Below, piece after piece: positions 23,325 through 32,525 of a stretch of DNA of 64,000 nt (position 1 is the first letter of the stretch; every line of letters begins with the position of its first letter). The position numbers were made by a program, and so were the translations under genes. The notes under the pieces were generated by a model. The model was not told the origin of the DNA. It ran no database searches and saw nothing but the letters and a program-made list of their open reading frames with translations. Origin of the DNA: Sphingopyxis microcysteis (GTDB taxonomy: Bacteria; Pseudomonadota; Alphaproteobacteria; Sphingomonadales; Sphingomonadaceae); the NCBI RefSeq assembly GCF_012274265.1, contig NZ_JAANYY010000005.1, forward strand, positions 418,724 to 482,723. The letters are read 5' to 3'.

Positions 23325-25433
23325 ATGACGGGAACGCGGGGAACGAGGCGGGATTTCATGGCCGCGGTCGGTGCGCTGGCAGCGATTGGCGGCTGGTACC
23401 GGCCGGCCTGGGCCGATGCGCAGGTCTGGGTGCCACCCGCCACGCGCAAGCCGAAGGTTATCGAGAATACCTGGATCGAGATGCCTGACGGGGTGAAGCT
23501 GGCAGCGCGAATTTTCCTGCCCGAAGATGCTGATGCCCGCCCGGTAGGAGCGATCCTCGAGTATATTGGTTACGGCAAACGTAGAAATTATCGGCGTGTC
23601 GACGACCGAACCGCATCGTGGTTGGTCCCACGTGGTTTCGCCCTAGTGAGGGTCGATGTGCGCGGCACTGGTGAGTCAGGCGGCATAATTGTCAACGAGT
23701 ATGACTTGCCCGAACAAGCTGACGTTACACCCTTGATAAAGTGGATAGCACGCCAGCCCTGGTGCAATGGCAATGTCGGGATGAGGGGCATTTCATACGG
23801 TGCGATCACGGCCTACCAGGCGGCAGGCAAAGATATTCCCGAGCTCAAGGCTATCATCGCCGCAATGGGCACGGAAAACGGCTATACAGACGATGTCCAT
23901 ACACTGGGCGGATGCGTCATCAACGAAAAAGTGGTTTGGGGCACAATCTGGAAACAGGTCATGACGGTGCCGCCCGATCCGGAGCTCGTGGGCGAAGTCT
24001 GGCAGTCAATGTGGCTTGAGCGATTGCAGGCACAGCTTCCTCTGGTTTCTGAATGGATGCGCCACCAGCTGGTTGATCAGTACTGGAGAAATAGAATTCT
24101 TTTGAATTACTCAAAGGTCAAATGCGCTGTCTATGCAATCGGCGGACTTGAGGATTCCTACATTGATACCGTGCCTCGAATATTGGAGAGGCTTGACTGC
24201 CCACGGAAGGGCATAATCGGCCCATGGGGTCATGACTGGCCGCAGGAGGGCGATCCGGGACCGCGGCTCGATTGGGCGGTTGAGGAAGCGCGCTGGTGGG
24301 ACCATTGGCTGAATGGTCATGACACAGGCTTGATGAAAGAGCCGATGTTGCGGTCGTTCGTGGCCGAAGCAACGGTGGCACAATGCTATCCCCAAGACGT
24401 TCCGGGCCGTTGGGTAGCGGATGAGGCCTGGCCGTCTGCCCAGATCAGCAAGACCTCTTACCGATTGGGACAGGGCGGAATACTAAGCCGCAAGCGCTCG
24501 CCCAAAGGCAAAGTCGAGATTCCCGCTAATGTCCTTGTAGGTACGGCTATACCAGTCCTGTCTCCGATCGACATGACATCCCAGGCACCTGTCGAGCAAT
24601 CATTTGACGACGACTTTTCGATTCTATTCGAAACAGCGCCGCTCACACAAGGCATTGATATTGTTGGGCAGCCAAGACTGAAACTTCATTTCGTCGCTGA
24701 CAAGCCCATTGCCAAGATCGCAGTACGACTTAACGAAGTTACGCCAGACGGACGATCTTGGCTGTTGACGTACGGCCTCCGCAATCTCGCGCACAACTCT
24801 GATCATACAGCCTATGTCCCTATTGCACCAGGAACCGAACAGACCCACGAGGTGCTTTTGAAGCATACTTCCCGGCGTATAAGAAAAGGCTCCCGGCTTC
24901 GCCTTTCGATATCCCAAAACCAGTGGCCAATTGTTTGGCCCGCGCCCGAAGATGTTGCGCTGCACTTGGTTACTGGCGTGACCCATCTGGAGTTGCCCCT
25001 ACGCATTGGCAGGTCAACCGAACCGGATATGCCGATCAAGACATTGCCCAATCCTGCACGATCTCCTGCACAGGAAATGAAGCCGACGAGCAGGCTGGCA
25101 AGAATTGAGGGAGCAGCCGGGAAGCGCAAAGGGGTTATGGAAGTTGCCTTGCCAATGGATCTCCAAAATCTGGAGCCGATAAAAATGCAATTGGGTTCAG
25201 GGCTTTCGTTAGATGCCACGATCACGGAGGGAGATGTCAATTCCTACATCATTGCATTTACCTCCGAGAATGCTTCGTCGCGCGATGGATGGAAAACGGA
25301 AGCACGCGTCAAAACCACGATGACCAGCACCCCCAGCGAATTTATCATCGAGGAAAGCATCGAGGCCAAGCTGAACGATAAGGCTCTGTTCGCGAGGCAA
25401 TGGTCCAATCGTATCCCGCGTAACGGAAACTGA
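23325..25433 (+). CDS. CocE/NonD family hydrolase with Tat signal
   Basis: A 702-residue enzyme starting at ATG 23325 after GAGGAGAAGGG. The N-terminus RGTRRDFMAAVGALAAIGG is a twin-arginine signal, so it is exported folded to the periplasm. Nucleophile Ser157 in MRGISYGAIT, then IGGLEDSYIDTVP (Asp region) and IIGPWGHDW (His), and a C-terminal sugar-binding-like domain (KIAVRLNEVTPDGRSWLLTYG). It is a diverged relative of the preceding gene (73 bases upstream), suggesting two hydrolases acting on related bonds. From about 23.53 kb on, base composition falls clearly compared with the start of the gene, suggesting a recombined or transferred segment. Confidence 0.9.
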   Translation: MTGTRGTRRDFMAAVGALAAIGGWYRPAWADAQVWVPPATRKPKVIENTWIEMPDGVKLAARIFLPEDADARPVGAILEYIGYGKRRNYRRVDDRTASWLVPRGFALVRVDVRGTGESGGIIVNEYDLPEQADVTPLIKWIARQPWCNGNVGMRGISYGAITAYQAAGKDIPELKAIIAAMGTENGYTDDVHTLGGCVINEKVVWGTIWKQVMTVPPDPELVGEVWQSMWLERLQAQLPLVSEWMRHQLVDQYWRNRILLNYSKVKCAVYAIGGLEDSYIDTVPRILERLDCPRKGIIGPWGHDWPQEGDPGPRLDWAVEEARWWDHWLNGHDTGLMKEPMLRSFVAEATVAQCYPQDVPGRWVADEAWPSAQISKTSYRLGQGGILSRKRSPKGKVEIPANVLVGTAIPVLSPIDMTSQAPVEQSFDDDFSILFETAPLTQGIDIVGQPRLKLHFVADKPIAKIAVRLNEVTPDGRSWLLTYGLRNLAHNSDHTAYVPIAPGTEQTHEVLLKHTSRRIRKGSRLRLSISQNQWPIVWPAPEDVALHLVTGVTHLELPLRIGRSTEPDMPIKTLPNPARSPAQEMKPTSRLARIEGAAGKRKGVMEVALPMDLQNLEPIKMQLGSGLSLDATITEGDVNSYIIAFTSENASSRDGWKTEARVKTTMTSTPSEFIIEESIEAKLNDKALFARQWSNRIPRNGN

Positions 25434-25531
25434 CTGGATTCAATATTTTCATCGAAATCGGTGGGTTGTGAAGGGCACCTTTTTGGTGAAACCGTCATGA
25501 CAATTCGACAAATAATAGGGAGCTTAGGTCG

Positions 25532-27010
25532 ATGCCCAGGGGAAATTTTCTGCGCTGGAACTCTTGGTTGTTCGGAGGTGCGACTCTCGCACTAACCGGA
25601 ATCGCTCAGCTTAGTAGCGCGGAGACCATGACTATTCCCCAGCGTGCTGTGGCACCCGCTCCCTGCCCGATCGAGGTCGCACCGGCGCTTGCCGGGCGCG
25701 TCCAGTGTGGCAAGATCGAGGTTCCCGAGGACCGGGAAAGGGCCAATGGCCGAACGGTGACTGTCCACTTCGCCATAGTCCAGCCTGAACAGCTGGTTGC
25801 GGGCCGCGCTCCGATCCTGTTCGTCATGGGGGGCAATGGCTCGGGCCTCAAGAACCTGCAAAGGCAACCGGGCTTGGCTCAAATCCTGTCACGCAAGGAT
25901 GCGGTGATCTATGTCGATCATCGCGGATCGACACCGTGGGGGAAGCCTGACATGTCGTGCCCGGAATTCCCCGAAGGCCTGGAGGCAGCCGATCCCAAGG
26001 TTGATCCGGCTAAGGTCGAGACTTGCCGCAAAAGCCTTACCAAGCGGATGGACCTCAATGCCTATGGTGCTTACGAGGCCGCGCAGGATCTGCGGGACGT
26101 GCGGCTTGCACTCGGCATTGATCGCTGGAACGTCTATGGCGTCTCTTATGGCACCACGATTGCGCAGCGCCTCAATGTAATCGATGGCAAGGCCATCGGA
26201 GCCGTCGTGCTTGACGGCATGTCGGGCATGGAGTCCAATTCCTTCGGCAAGGCCTTCGTGGTCCAGCCGCTTGTCGAGCTGATCGACGAATGCTCGGCCG
26301 CGCCGGAGTGCGCCGCAGCATTCCCCCGGTTCGAAGCCAATCTGGGCAAGGCAGCCTCCAGCCTTGAACGCCGCCCCCGCGTGATCGAGGGCCGCAAGGT
26401 CTCCAACGTGGAATTCCTCGATCAGGTCAGACTGGCGCTGGCCCATCCGGACCTGCGGGGCAAGATTCCGCTGGCGGTAGAGCGCGCTGCCAAGGGCGAC
26501 CTGCTCGCTTGGCAGGGCCTCGCCAACCCGGAAGCCAATAGCGGTGGGAAGGATCCGGCCTTCACCTGGCCGAGTTCGGTCTGCCGCGACGAGTTTCCCC
26601 GCATGGATCGCCCTGGCACTGGCGCCTTCCCGACCCGCAAACTGGCGCCAGCAGTGGTTTCGGGCGCGAGGATGACGGCGTTCGAAAGCTATGATTGGGC
26701 CAGGTTCTGCCCCAGAATGGGCTTCAGTATGAGCGATCCTGCTACGATTGCCGTGGCCCGGTCCGATACGCCAGCTCTGTTTCTTGCTGGTCAACTGGAC
26801 CTCGTTACTCCACGGTTCCAGAGCGAGGAGACCGCAGGCAACTTCACCACTGCCCGGATCGTCGAGTTTCCGCTGACCTTTCACTTCGTTCTGCTGAACC
26901 ATTCCGAATGCGCAGGTCGTATGATCGTCAAGTTCTTCGAGAATCCGGTTGATCCGCTGGATCGGGCATGTGTCGATGAGCTGCCCGAAACCAGATGGGT
27001 TCTAAAGTAG
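25532..27010 (+). CDS. Alpha/beta hydrolase, tripeptidyl aminopeptidase (TAP)-like
   Basis: A 492-residue protein with N-terminal export signal (FGGATLALTGIAQLSSA). PCPIEVAPALAGRVQCGKIEVPEDR is the typical entry of S33 TAP-like enzymes. Oxyanion region ILFVMGGNGSG, DHRGST, nucleophile Ser205 in YGVSYGTTIAQRL. A C-terminal TAP-like domain carries the Asp (LFLAGQLDLVTP) and His (LNHSECAGRMI). Predicted to cleave peptides or esters in the periplasm. It follows the two CocE genes by about 100 bases in the same direction and probably belongs with them. Confidence 0.88.
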   Translation: MPRGNFLRWNSWLFGGATLALTGIAQLSSAETMTIPQRAVAPAPCPIEVAPALAGRVQCGKIEVPEDRERANGRTVTVHFAIVQPEQLVAGRAPILFVMGGNGSGLKNLQRQPGLAQILSRKDAVIYVDHRGSTPWGKPDMSCPEFPEGLEAADPKVDPAKVETCRKSLTKRMDLNAYGAYEAAQDLRDVRLALGIDRWNVYGVSYGTTIAQRLNVIDGKAIGAVVLDGMSGMESNSFGKAFVVQPLVELIDECSAAPECAAAFPRFEANLGKAASSLERRPRVIEGRKVSNVEFLDQVRLALAHPDLRGKIPLAVERAAKGDLLAWQGLANPEANSGGKDPAFTWPSSVCRDEFPRMDRPGTGAFPTRKLAPAVVSGARMTAFESYDWARFCPRMGFSMSDPATIAVARSDTPALFLAGQLDLVTPRFQSEETAGNFTTARIVEFPLTFHFVLLNHSECAGRMIVKFFENPVDPLDRACVDELPETRWVLK

Positions 27011-27039
27011 GTCTATGCAGAGACGGTGCAGGCGGCCCA

Positions 27040-27144
27040 TGGTATACTACGACCTATGGGGGCAGGCACTATGAGCCGAAAATCCTACGATTATCGGCAG
27101 AGAATCAATGCGCGGATTGCGCAGGCCTGCATATTGGTATACCA
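27040..27144. promoter_or_regulatory. Two TRGTATACYA palindromes upstream of MFS gene
   Basis: TGGTATACTA at 27040-27049 and TGGTATACCA at 27135-27144, centre to centre 95 bases apart, lie in the 188-base gap between the TAP-like hydrolase and the transporter. The same palindrome is found before the TonB receptor (6892) and before the aminotransferase (41102, 41176). Paired sites about nine helical turns apart are suited to looping by a dimeric regulator (inference). Confidence 0.5.
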
Positions 27145-27198
27145 GAATTGAGGTCTTGCAGCTTTTGCGATCGACGATGGCAAGCCGGGAGAGATTGA

Positions 27199-28557
27199 AT
27201 GGCTTCCAATAAGGACGAACGTCCAATGATAGCCGTCTCCGACGTGCTAGACAATGCGCCGTTCTCCGCCTTCCATTTCGGACTCATCCTGCTGTGCACG
27301 TTAGTGGCCATTGTTGACGGGTTCGATACGACAGCACTTGGCGTGATCGCACCGACGGTCGCACGGGACTGGGGCCTGAGCCTGCCGACGTTCGCGCCCG
27401 CTCTGGCGGCTTCGCTCGTCGGCATGGCCCTTGGAGGGGCGATAGGGGGTATGCTCGGTGATCGGTTTGGTCGCCGACCAGTCATGATCATAATGTTCGT
27501 AATCGTCACCCTGGCAACGCTCGCTTCGGCCTTCGCCAAGAATATTCAGCAGTTGGAGGCACTGCGGCTGCTGACTGGCCTCGGTATCGGCGGCACCATC
27601 CCGCTGGGCGCTGCTCTGGTTGCCGAATACATGCCAAAAAGGCATCGCAGCTTCCTGTTGGTCGTGATGTTCAGCGGACACGCTCTGGGCGGCACATTGG
27701 CCGGTCTCCTGGCGCCATTCCTGATTAACAACTTCGGATGGCGAAGTGTCTTTTTCGCAGGAGGCATCGCGCCGGCAATCCTGGTTTTCGCTCTCCTCGC
27801 GCTCCTTCCAGAGTCCGCCCGCTACCTCACAGCGCAGGGCACGACTGCTGCCAGAGCACGTGCGATCGGACTACTCACGAAGGCTAATGCGACAGCGCGC
27901 GTGACCGCAGGCGCGCAGCTTACGACAGGTGAACAGGCAGTGGCTCGGGGGAGCGTCGCCGATCTGTTCAAGGCCAATCGGGGATCGCAGACTGTCTTTC
28001 TCTGGATCACGTTCTTTGCGACGCAGTTCGTCCTGTTCGCCCTTGCAAGTTGGCTCACCAGTCTGCTTACACAGGCCGGACATAGCCAGGATACGGGGGC
28101 CTATGCCCAGATGCTGCACAACCTCGGTGGTGTCTTCGGCAGCCTTGCGTTCGGCCTGCTGAGTGATCGCCTGAGTGCCCGCCCGGTTCTGATTGCCGTG
28201 AATTTCGGATCAATCGTCTTCATTGCTGGTCTTGGCATGTTTGCAGCATCGGACTTCGCTCTACTGATGGCTCTCGTTTCGGGTGTTTTCGTACTTGCTG
28301 CACAACTGTGTTTGAACGCATACACGACCGGACTTTATCCCACTCCATTGCGTGCAACCGGAGTGGGCTGGGCTCTCAGTTTCGGTCGGCTCGGATCTAT
28401 TTTAAGTCCGTTGGTGACAGGTGCTCTGATGGCTCGAGACTGGACGCCAAGCAGCCTCTTCTTCGCAATTGCCGCTGTGCCCTTGATAAGCATTGTCGCA
28501 CTCACCTTCGTCAGAGGCGAACGCCACGAAACAAGCGACGTTATTGCAGGGCATTAG
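27199..28557 (+). CDS. MFS transporter, aromatic acid:H+ symporter (AAHS) type
   Basis: A 452-residue, twelve-helix permease. It carries LVAIVDGFDTTALGVIAPTV in helix 1 (the DGFD motif of PcaK/BenK-like symporters), GGMLGDRFGRRPVMI between helices 2 and 3, RLLTGLGIGGTIPLGAALVAEYMP and LLPESARYL, plus the repeated GLLSDRLSARPVL in the second half. Family members import carboxylates such as 4-hydroxybenzoate with protons. Start ATG 27199 follows GGGAGAG. Its promoter holds two TRGTATACYA palindromes. It probably carries the acid released by the upstream hydrolases across the inner membrane (inference). Confidence 0.9.
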   Translation: MASNKDERPMIAVSDVLDNAPFSAFHFGLILLCTLVAIVDGFDTTALGVIAPTVARDWGLSLPTFAPALAASLVGMALGGAIGGMLGDRFGRRPVMIIMFVIVTLATLASAFAKNIQQLEALRLLTGLGIGGTIPLGAALVAEYMPKRHRSFLLVVMFSGHALGGTLAGLLAPFLINNFGWRSVFFAGGIAPAILVFALLALLPESARYLTAQGTTAARARAIGLLTKANATARVTAGAQLTTGEQAVARGSVADLFKANRGSQTVFLWITFFATQFVLFALASWLTSLLTQAGHSQDTGAYAQMLHNLGGVFGSLAFGLLSDRLSARPVLIAVNFGSIVFIAGLGMFAASDFALLMALVSGVFVLAAQLCLNAYTTGLYPTPLRATGVGWALSFGRLGSILSPLVTGALMARDWTPSSLFFAIAAVPLISIVALTFVRGERHETSDVIAGH

Positions 28558-28649
28558 CGGTAAGTGACAGGAATGCATAACAGCGAGCGCGATGGTGATC
28601 ATCGCCGCCGCCAATCTGGTTTCGACTTCTCAAGTTTCAGGAGTACAAC

Positions 28650-29762
28650 ATGAAGACCCGTGCCGCCGTTGCCTTTGCGCCGAAACAGCCGCTCGAGATT
28701 GTCGAGGTGGACCTTGAAGGCCCCAAGGCTGGTGAAGTGCTGGTCGAGATCATGGCGACGGGGGTGTGCCACACCGATGCCTACACCCTCGACGGGTTCG
28801 ACAGCGAAGGGATCTTCCCCTCGATCCTGGGCCACGAAGGCGCCGGCGTGGTGCGTGAGGTTGGTGCCGGGGTGACTTCGGTCAAGCCAGGCGATCACGT
28901 GATCCCGCTTTACACCCCCGAATGCCGCCAGTGTAAGTCGTGCCTCTCGGGTAAGACCAACCTGTGCACCGCGATCCGCGCCACCCAGGGCCAGGGGCTG
29001 ATGCCCGATGGCACCAGCCGGTTCAGCTACAAGGGCCAGACCATCTTCCACTACATGGGTTGCAGCACCTTCTCGAACTTCACCGTCCTGCCCGAAATCG
29101 CTGTCGCCAAGATCCGCGAAGACGCGCCCTTCCAGACCTCGTGCTACATTGGCTGCGGAGTGACCACCGGCGTTGGCGCCGTGATCAACACGGCCAAGGT
29201 CCAGGTCGGTGACAATGTCGTGGTCTTCGGCCTCGGCGGCATCGGTCTCAACGTGATCCAGGGCGCGCGGCTGGCCGGGGCGAACAAGATCATCGGCGTT
29301 GATATCAACCCAGACCGCGAGGAATGGGGCCGCAAGTTCGGGATGACCGACTTCCTCAATTCCAAGGGCATGAGCCGCGAGGACGTGGTCGCCAAGATCG
29401 TGCTGATGACCGATGGCGGCGCGGACTATACCTTCGATGCCACCGGCAATACCGAAGTGATGCGCACCGCGCTGGAAGCCTGCCATCGCGGCTGGGGTAC
29501 CTCGATCATCATCGGCGTGGCCGAGGCCGGCAAGGAAATCGCCACCCGGCCGTTCCAACTCGTGACCGGACGTAACTGGCGCGGCACGGCCTTTGGCGGG
29601 GCCAAGGGCCGCACCGATGTGCCCAAGATCGTCGACATGTACATGGCGGGCAAGATCCAGATCGATCCGATGATCACCCATGTGATGGGGCTGGAAGAGA
29701 TCAACACCGCCTTCGACCTGATGCACGCGGGCAAGTCGATCCGCTCGGTCGTGGTGTTCTGA
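28650..29762 (+). CDS. frmA: S-(hydroxymethyl)glutathione dehydrogenase / class III alcohol dehydrogenase
   Basis: A 370-residue zinc dehydrogenase. Catalytic zinc ligands are C40, H62/E63 and C169. Structural zinc ligands are C92, C95, C98 and C106. The NAD loop is GLGGIG at 194-199. The sequence is close to textbook class III ADH ([38 protein letters not shown]). It oxidises S-hydroxymethylglutathione, formed from formaldehyde and glutathione, to S-formylglutathione. AGGAG six bases upstream of the ATG. First gene of the formaldehyde-formate operon, overlapping the next start. Confidence 0.97.
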   Translation: MKTRAAVAFAPKQPLEIVEVDLEGPKAGEVLVEIMATGVCHTDAYTLDGFDSEGIFPSILGHEGAGVVREVGAGVTSVKPGDHVIPLYTPECRQCKSCLSGKTNLCTAIRATQGQGLMPDGTSRFSYKGQTIFHYMGCSTFSNFTVLPEIAVAKIREDAPFQTSCYIGCGVTTGVGAVINTAKVQVGDNVVVFGLGGIGLNVIQGARLAGANKIIGVDINPDREEWGRKFGMTDFLNSKGMSREDVVAKIVLMTDGGADYTFDATGNTEVMRTALEACHRGWGTSIIIGVAEAGKEIATRPFQLVTGRNWRGTAFGGAKGRTDVPKIVDMYMAGKIQIDPMITHVMGLEEINTAFDLMHAGKSIRSVVVF

Positions 29763-30595
29763 TGGAACAGGTCGCGGCCTGGCGGAGCCATGGCGGCACG
29801 CAGGGCGTCTATACCCACCAGTCGACCGAGACCGGCACGCCGATGACCTTTTCGGTCTTCGTGCCGGATCACGTACCGGGGCAGAAGCTGCCGGTGCTGT
29901 GGTATCTGTCGGGCCTGACCTGTACCCATGCCAATGTGACCGAAAAGGGCGAGTTCCGCGCCGCCTGCGCGGAGCACGGGGTTATCTTCGTGGCCCCGGA
30001 TACCAGCCCGCGCGGCGATCTGGTGCCGGATGATGAAGACTATGACTTTGGCAAGGGCGCGGGGTTCTATGTCGATGCCGTGCAGGGCCCTTGGGCAACG
30101 TACTACCGGATGCGCAGCTATATCGAGCAGGAATTGCCCGCACTTGTTGCGGGGGATTTCCCCGTCGATATGGCGCGGCAGGGGATCACCGGCCATTCGA
30201 TGGGTGGCCACGGCGCGCTGACCATCGGCTTGCGCAATCCCGATCGCTTTCGCTCGGTCAGCGCCTTTTCTCCGATCGTCAGCCCGCTGAACTGCCCCTG
30301 GGGCGAAAAGGCGCTGGGCGGCTATCTGGGGCCCGACAAGTCAACCTGGCGCGAGTACGATGCCTGCGCCCTGATCGAGGATGGCGCCCGCCTGCCCGAT
30401 TTGCTGGTCGACCAGGGTGATGCCGACAATTTCCTACACGAACAACTCAAGACCGGGCTGCTCGTCATGGCCTGCCGCAAGGCCGGCATCCCGGCGACAA
30501 TCCGGATGCAGCCGGGTTACGATCATTCGTACTACTTCATCTCCACTTTCATGGCCGATCACATCGGCTGGCATGCGGCGCGATTAAAGGCGTGA
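29762..30595 (+). CDS. fghA: S-formylglutathione hydrolase
   Basis: A 277-residue esterase-D family enzyme with YLSGLTCTHANVTEKGEFR (oxyanion region), nucleophile Ser146 in TGHSMGGHGAL, and Asp and His in DQGDADNFL and YDHSYYFI. It releases formate and glutathione from S-formylglutathione. ATG overlaps the frmA stop by one base (TGATG), and its own stop overlaps fdsG, so the pathway is translationally coupled through to formate dehydrogenase. Confidence 0.97.
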   Translation: MEQVAAWRSHGGTQGVYTHQSTETGTPMTFSVFVPDHVPGQKLPVLWYLSGLTCTHANVTEKGEFRAACAEHGVIFVAPDTSPRGDLVPDDEDYDFGKGAGFYVDAVQGPWATYYRMRSYIEQELPALVAGDFPVDMARQGITGHSMGGHGALTIGLRNPDRFRSVSAFSPIVSPLNCPWGEKALGGYLGPDKSTWREYDACALIEDGARLPDLLVDQGDADNFLHEQLKTGLLVMACRKAGIPATIRMQPGYDHSYYFISTFMADHIGWHAARLKA

Positions 30596-31017
30596 CGCGG
30601 GCCGCGCGCATCGTCGAAATCTGCGTCAGCCACCGGGGCCGCGAGGGTCCGCTCCTGCTGATCCTGCATGATGTCCAATGCGAATTCGGCTGCGTCGATG
30701 CCGAGGCGGAGCGGGTCATCGCCCACGAACTCAATCTCAGCCGGGCCGAAGTGCACGGCGTGGTCAGTTTCTATCACGACTTTTCGGCCGAACCCGATCC
30801 GCGCCCCTGCATCGAGCTGTGCCGTGCCGAAGCGTGTCAGGCGCGCGGGGTGGAGGAACTGGTTGCTTCAGCCGAGGCTGCCGCTGGCGAGCGGGTGCGG
30901 CTGAAAACCGTCTATTGCCTGGGCCTGTGCAGCGTTGGTCCGGCGGCCCGGATCGGCGATCGTCTGCATGCGCGGCTCAATACGGCGGCGCTCGTCAAGC
31001 TGGTGCAATCGGCATGA
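30592..31017 (+). CDS. fdsG: NAD-dependent formate dehydrogenase gamma subunit
   Basis: A 141-residue thioredoxin-like 2Fe-2S protein of the NuoE/HoxE/FdsG family. Ligands appear as CRAEAC (C-x4-C) and CLGLC (C-x3-C); the N-terminal helical part contains LLLILHDVQCEFGCVDAEA and VHGVVSFYHDF. It starts with GTG overlapping the fghA stop. It passes electrons from FdsA to the FMN subunit in the soluble FdsABG(D) enzyme. Confidence 0.94.
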   Translation: MTRAARIVEICVSHRGREGPLLLILHDVQCEFGCVDAEAERVIAHELNLSRAEVHGVVSFYHDFSAEPDPRPCIELCRAEACQARGVEELVASAEAAAGERVRLKTVYCLGLCSVGPAARIGDRLHARLNTAALVKLVQSA

Positions 31018-32525
31018 CGCTGGTGCGGATCAGCGACGACGCCCTGGCCCTGGCCTGCGGGGCGGATGCCGTGGCGGCAGCCTTTGTCGCGGCAAGCTGC
31101 ACGGTCGAGCGGGTTTCGAGCTGGGGCATGCACTGGCTTGAGCCGCTGGCGGAGATCGATGGGATCGGCTTCGGACCCCTGTTTCCCGAGGATGTTGCAG
31201 CAGTGCTCGCCGGAACTTCCGACAAGCGGATCGGCGCGATTGCCGACCATCCCTTCATCAAGCGGCAGCAGCGGCTGACTTTTGCCCGCGCCGGAAAGAC
31301 GCGGCCGTTGAGCCTGGACGACTATGCCGACACTGGTGGCTGGTCGGCGCTGAAGCGCGTAAAATCAATGGCTTCGCCCGAGATTGTCGCGGAGGTTGCC
31401 CACTCGGGCCTGCGCGGTCGCGGGGGTGCCGGGTTCCCGGCGGGGATCAAGTGGCGGACCGTGCTGGAGGCTCAGGGGCCCCGGAAATACGTGGTTTGCA
31501 ACGCCGACGAGGGCGATAGCGGCACCTTTGCCGACCGGATGCTGATGGAGGGCGATCCGTTCCAGTTGCTGGAAGGCATGGCGATTGCCGCCCAGGCCGT
31601 CGGAGCGCAGCAGGGCTACATCTATGTCCGCAGTGAATATCCGCATGCAATCAGCAAGTTGAATGCCGCGATTGAACTGGCCCGCGAGCATATTGCCCCC
31701 TTCCGGATCGAGGTGCGGGTAGGTGCCGGGGCCTATGTCTGCGGTGAGGAAACCGCCCTGCTCAACTCGATCGAAGGCAAGCGCGGCGAGGTGCGGGCCA
31801 AGCCCCCTCTACCGGCACACGAAGGGCTGTTCGGGTGCCCTACAGTGGTACACAACGTGCTCACCCTGGCCGCTATACCGCACATCATGGTGCCCGGCGG
31901 CGCGAGCCGCTACGACAGCCTGGGTATTGACCGTTCGAAAGGCACAATGCCGATCCAGCTGGCCGGCAATATCCGGCACGGCGGCCTGTTCGAGACGGCC
32001 TTCGGCATCACCCTCAACGAATTGATCCATGATATCGGTGGCGGCACGGCTTCGGGCCGGCCGGTCAAGGGGGTGCAAGTCGGCGGCCCGCTGGGTGCCT
32101 ATATCCACCCCAGCCAGTTCGACCTGCCCTTCGATTACGAAGCCTATGCCGGGGCCGATGCCCTGATCGGCCATGGCGGCGTGGTGGTGTTCGACGACCG
32201 GGCGAACATGGGTGCCCTCGCCCGCTTCGCCTTCCAGTTCTGCGCGGCGGAAAGCTGCGGCAAGTGCACCCCCTGCCGGATCGGATCGACCCGCGGCGTC
32301 GAACTGATCGACCGGATCTGGGCGGGCGGCCGCGATGCCGATGCGGTCGAGGCGCTCGCCCAGATGCACAATGCCCGCAAGGACCGCCGCAGCCGCGATG
32401 AAGACCTGCAACTGCTGGAAGACCTGTGCGAGACGATGCAGTTCGGCTCGCTCTGCGCGCTGGGCGGCTTCACGCCTTACCCCGTCCGTTCGGCGCTGAA
32501 GCACTGGCCGGAGGATTTTACATGA
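31014..32525 (+). CDS. fdsB: NAD-dependent formate dehydrogenase beta subunit (FMN/NADH binding)
   Basis: A 503-residue NuoF/HoxF-type subunit starting at ATG 31014, four bases into the fdsG end. The N-terminal thioredoxin-like domain (residues 1-100) is followed by the FMN domain with SGLRGRGGAGFPAGIKW, CNADEGDSGTFADRMLMEGDP and GAGAYVCGEETALLNSIEG. The SLBB region precedes a 4Fe-4S motif ESCGKCTPCRIG with a distal Cys (GSLCALGG). Transfers electrons to NAD+. Confidence 0.95.
   Translation: MTLVRISDDALALACGADAVAAAFVAASCTVERVSSWGMHWLEPLAEIDGIGFGPLFPEDVAAVLAGTSDKRIGAIADHPFIKRQQRLTFARAGKTRPLSLDDYADTGGWSALKRVKSMASPEIVAEVAHSGLRGRGGAGFPAGIKWRTVLEAQGPRKYVVCNADEGDSGTFADRMLMEGDPFQLLEGMAIAAQAVGAQQGYIYVRSEYPHAISKLNAAIELAREHIAPFRIEVRVGAGAYVCGEETALLNSIEGKRGEVRAKPPLPAHEGLFGCPTVVHNVLTLAAIPHIMVPGGASRYDSLGIDRSKGTMPIQLAGNIRHGGLFETAFGITLNELIHDIGGGTASGRPVKGVQVGGPLGAYIHPSQFDLPFDYEAYAGADALIGHGGVVVFDDRANMGALARFAFQFCAAESCGKCTPCRIGSTRGVELIDRIWAGGRDADAVEALAQMHNARKDRRSRDEDLQLLEDLCETMQFGSLCALGGFTPYPVRSALKHWPEDFT

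Noticed and set aside
21224..23449. A 741-codon open frame on the reverse strand
   Set aside because: It lies opposite the CocE hydrolase, whose motifs are clear. High GC makes long antisense frames common, and the translation shows no family or signal.
28599..29726. A 375-codon reverse-strand frame
   Set aside because: Shadow of frmA; His/Asp/Gly-rich composition without recognisable domains.
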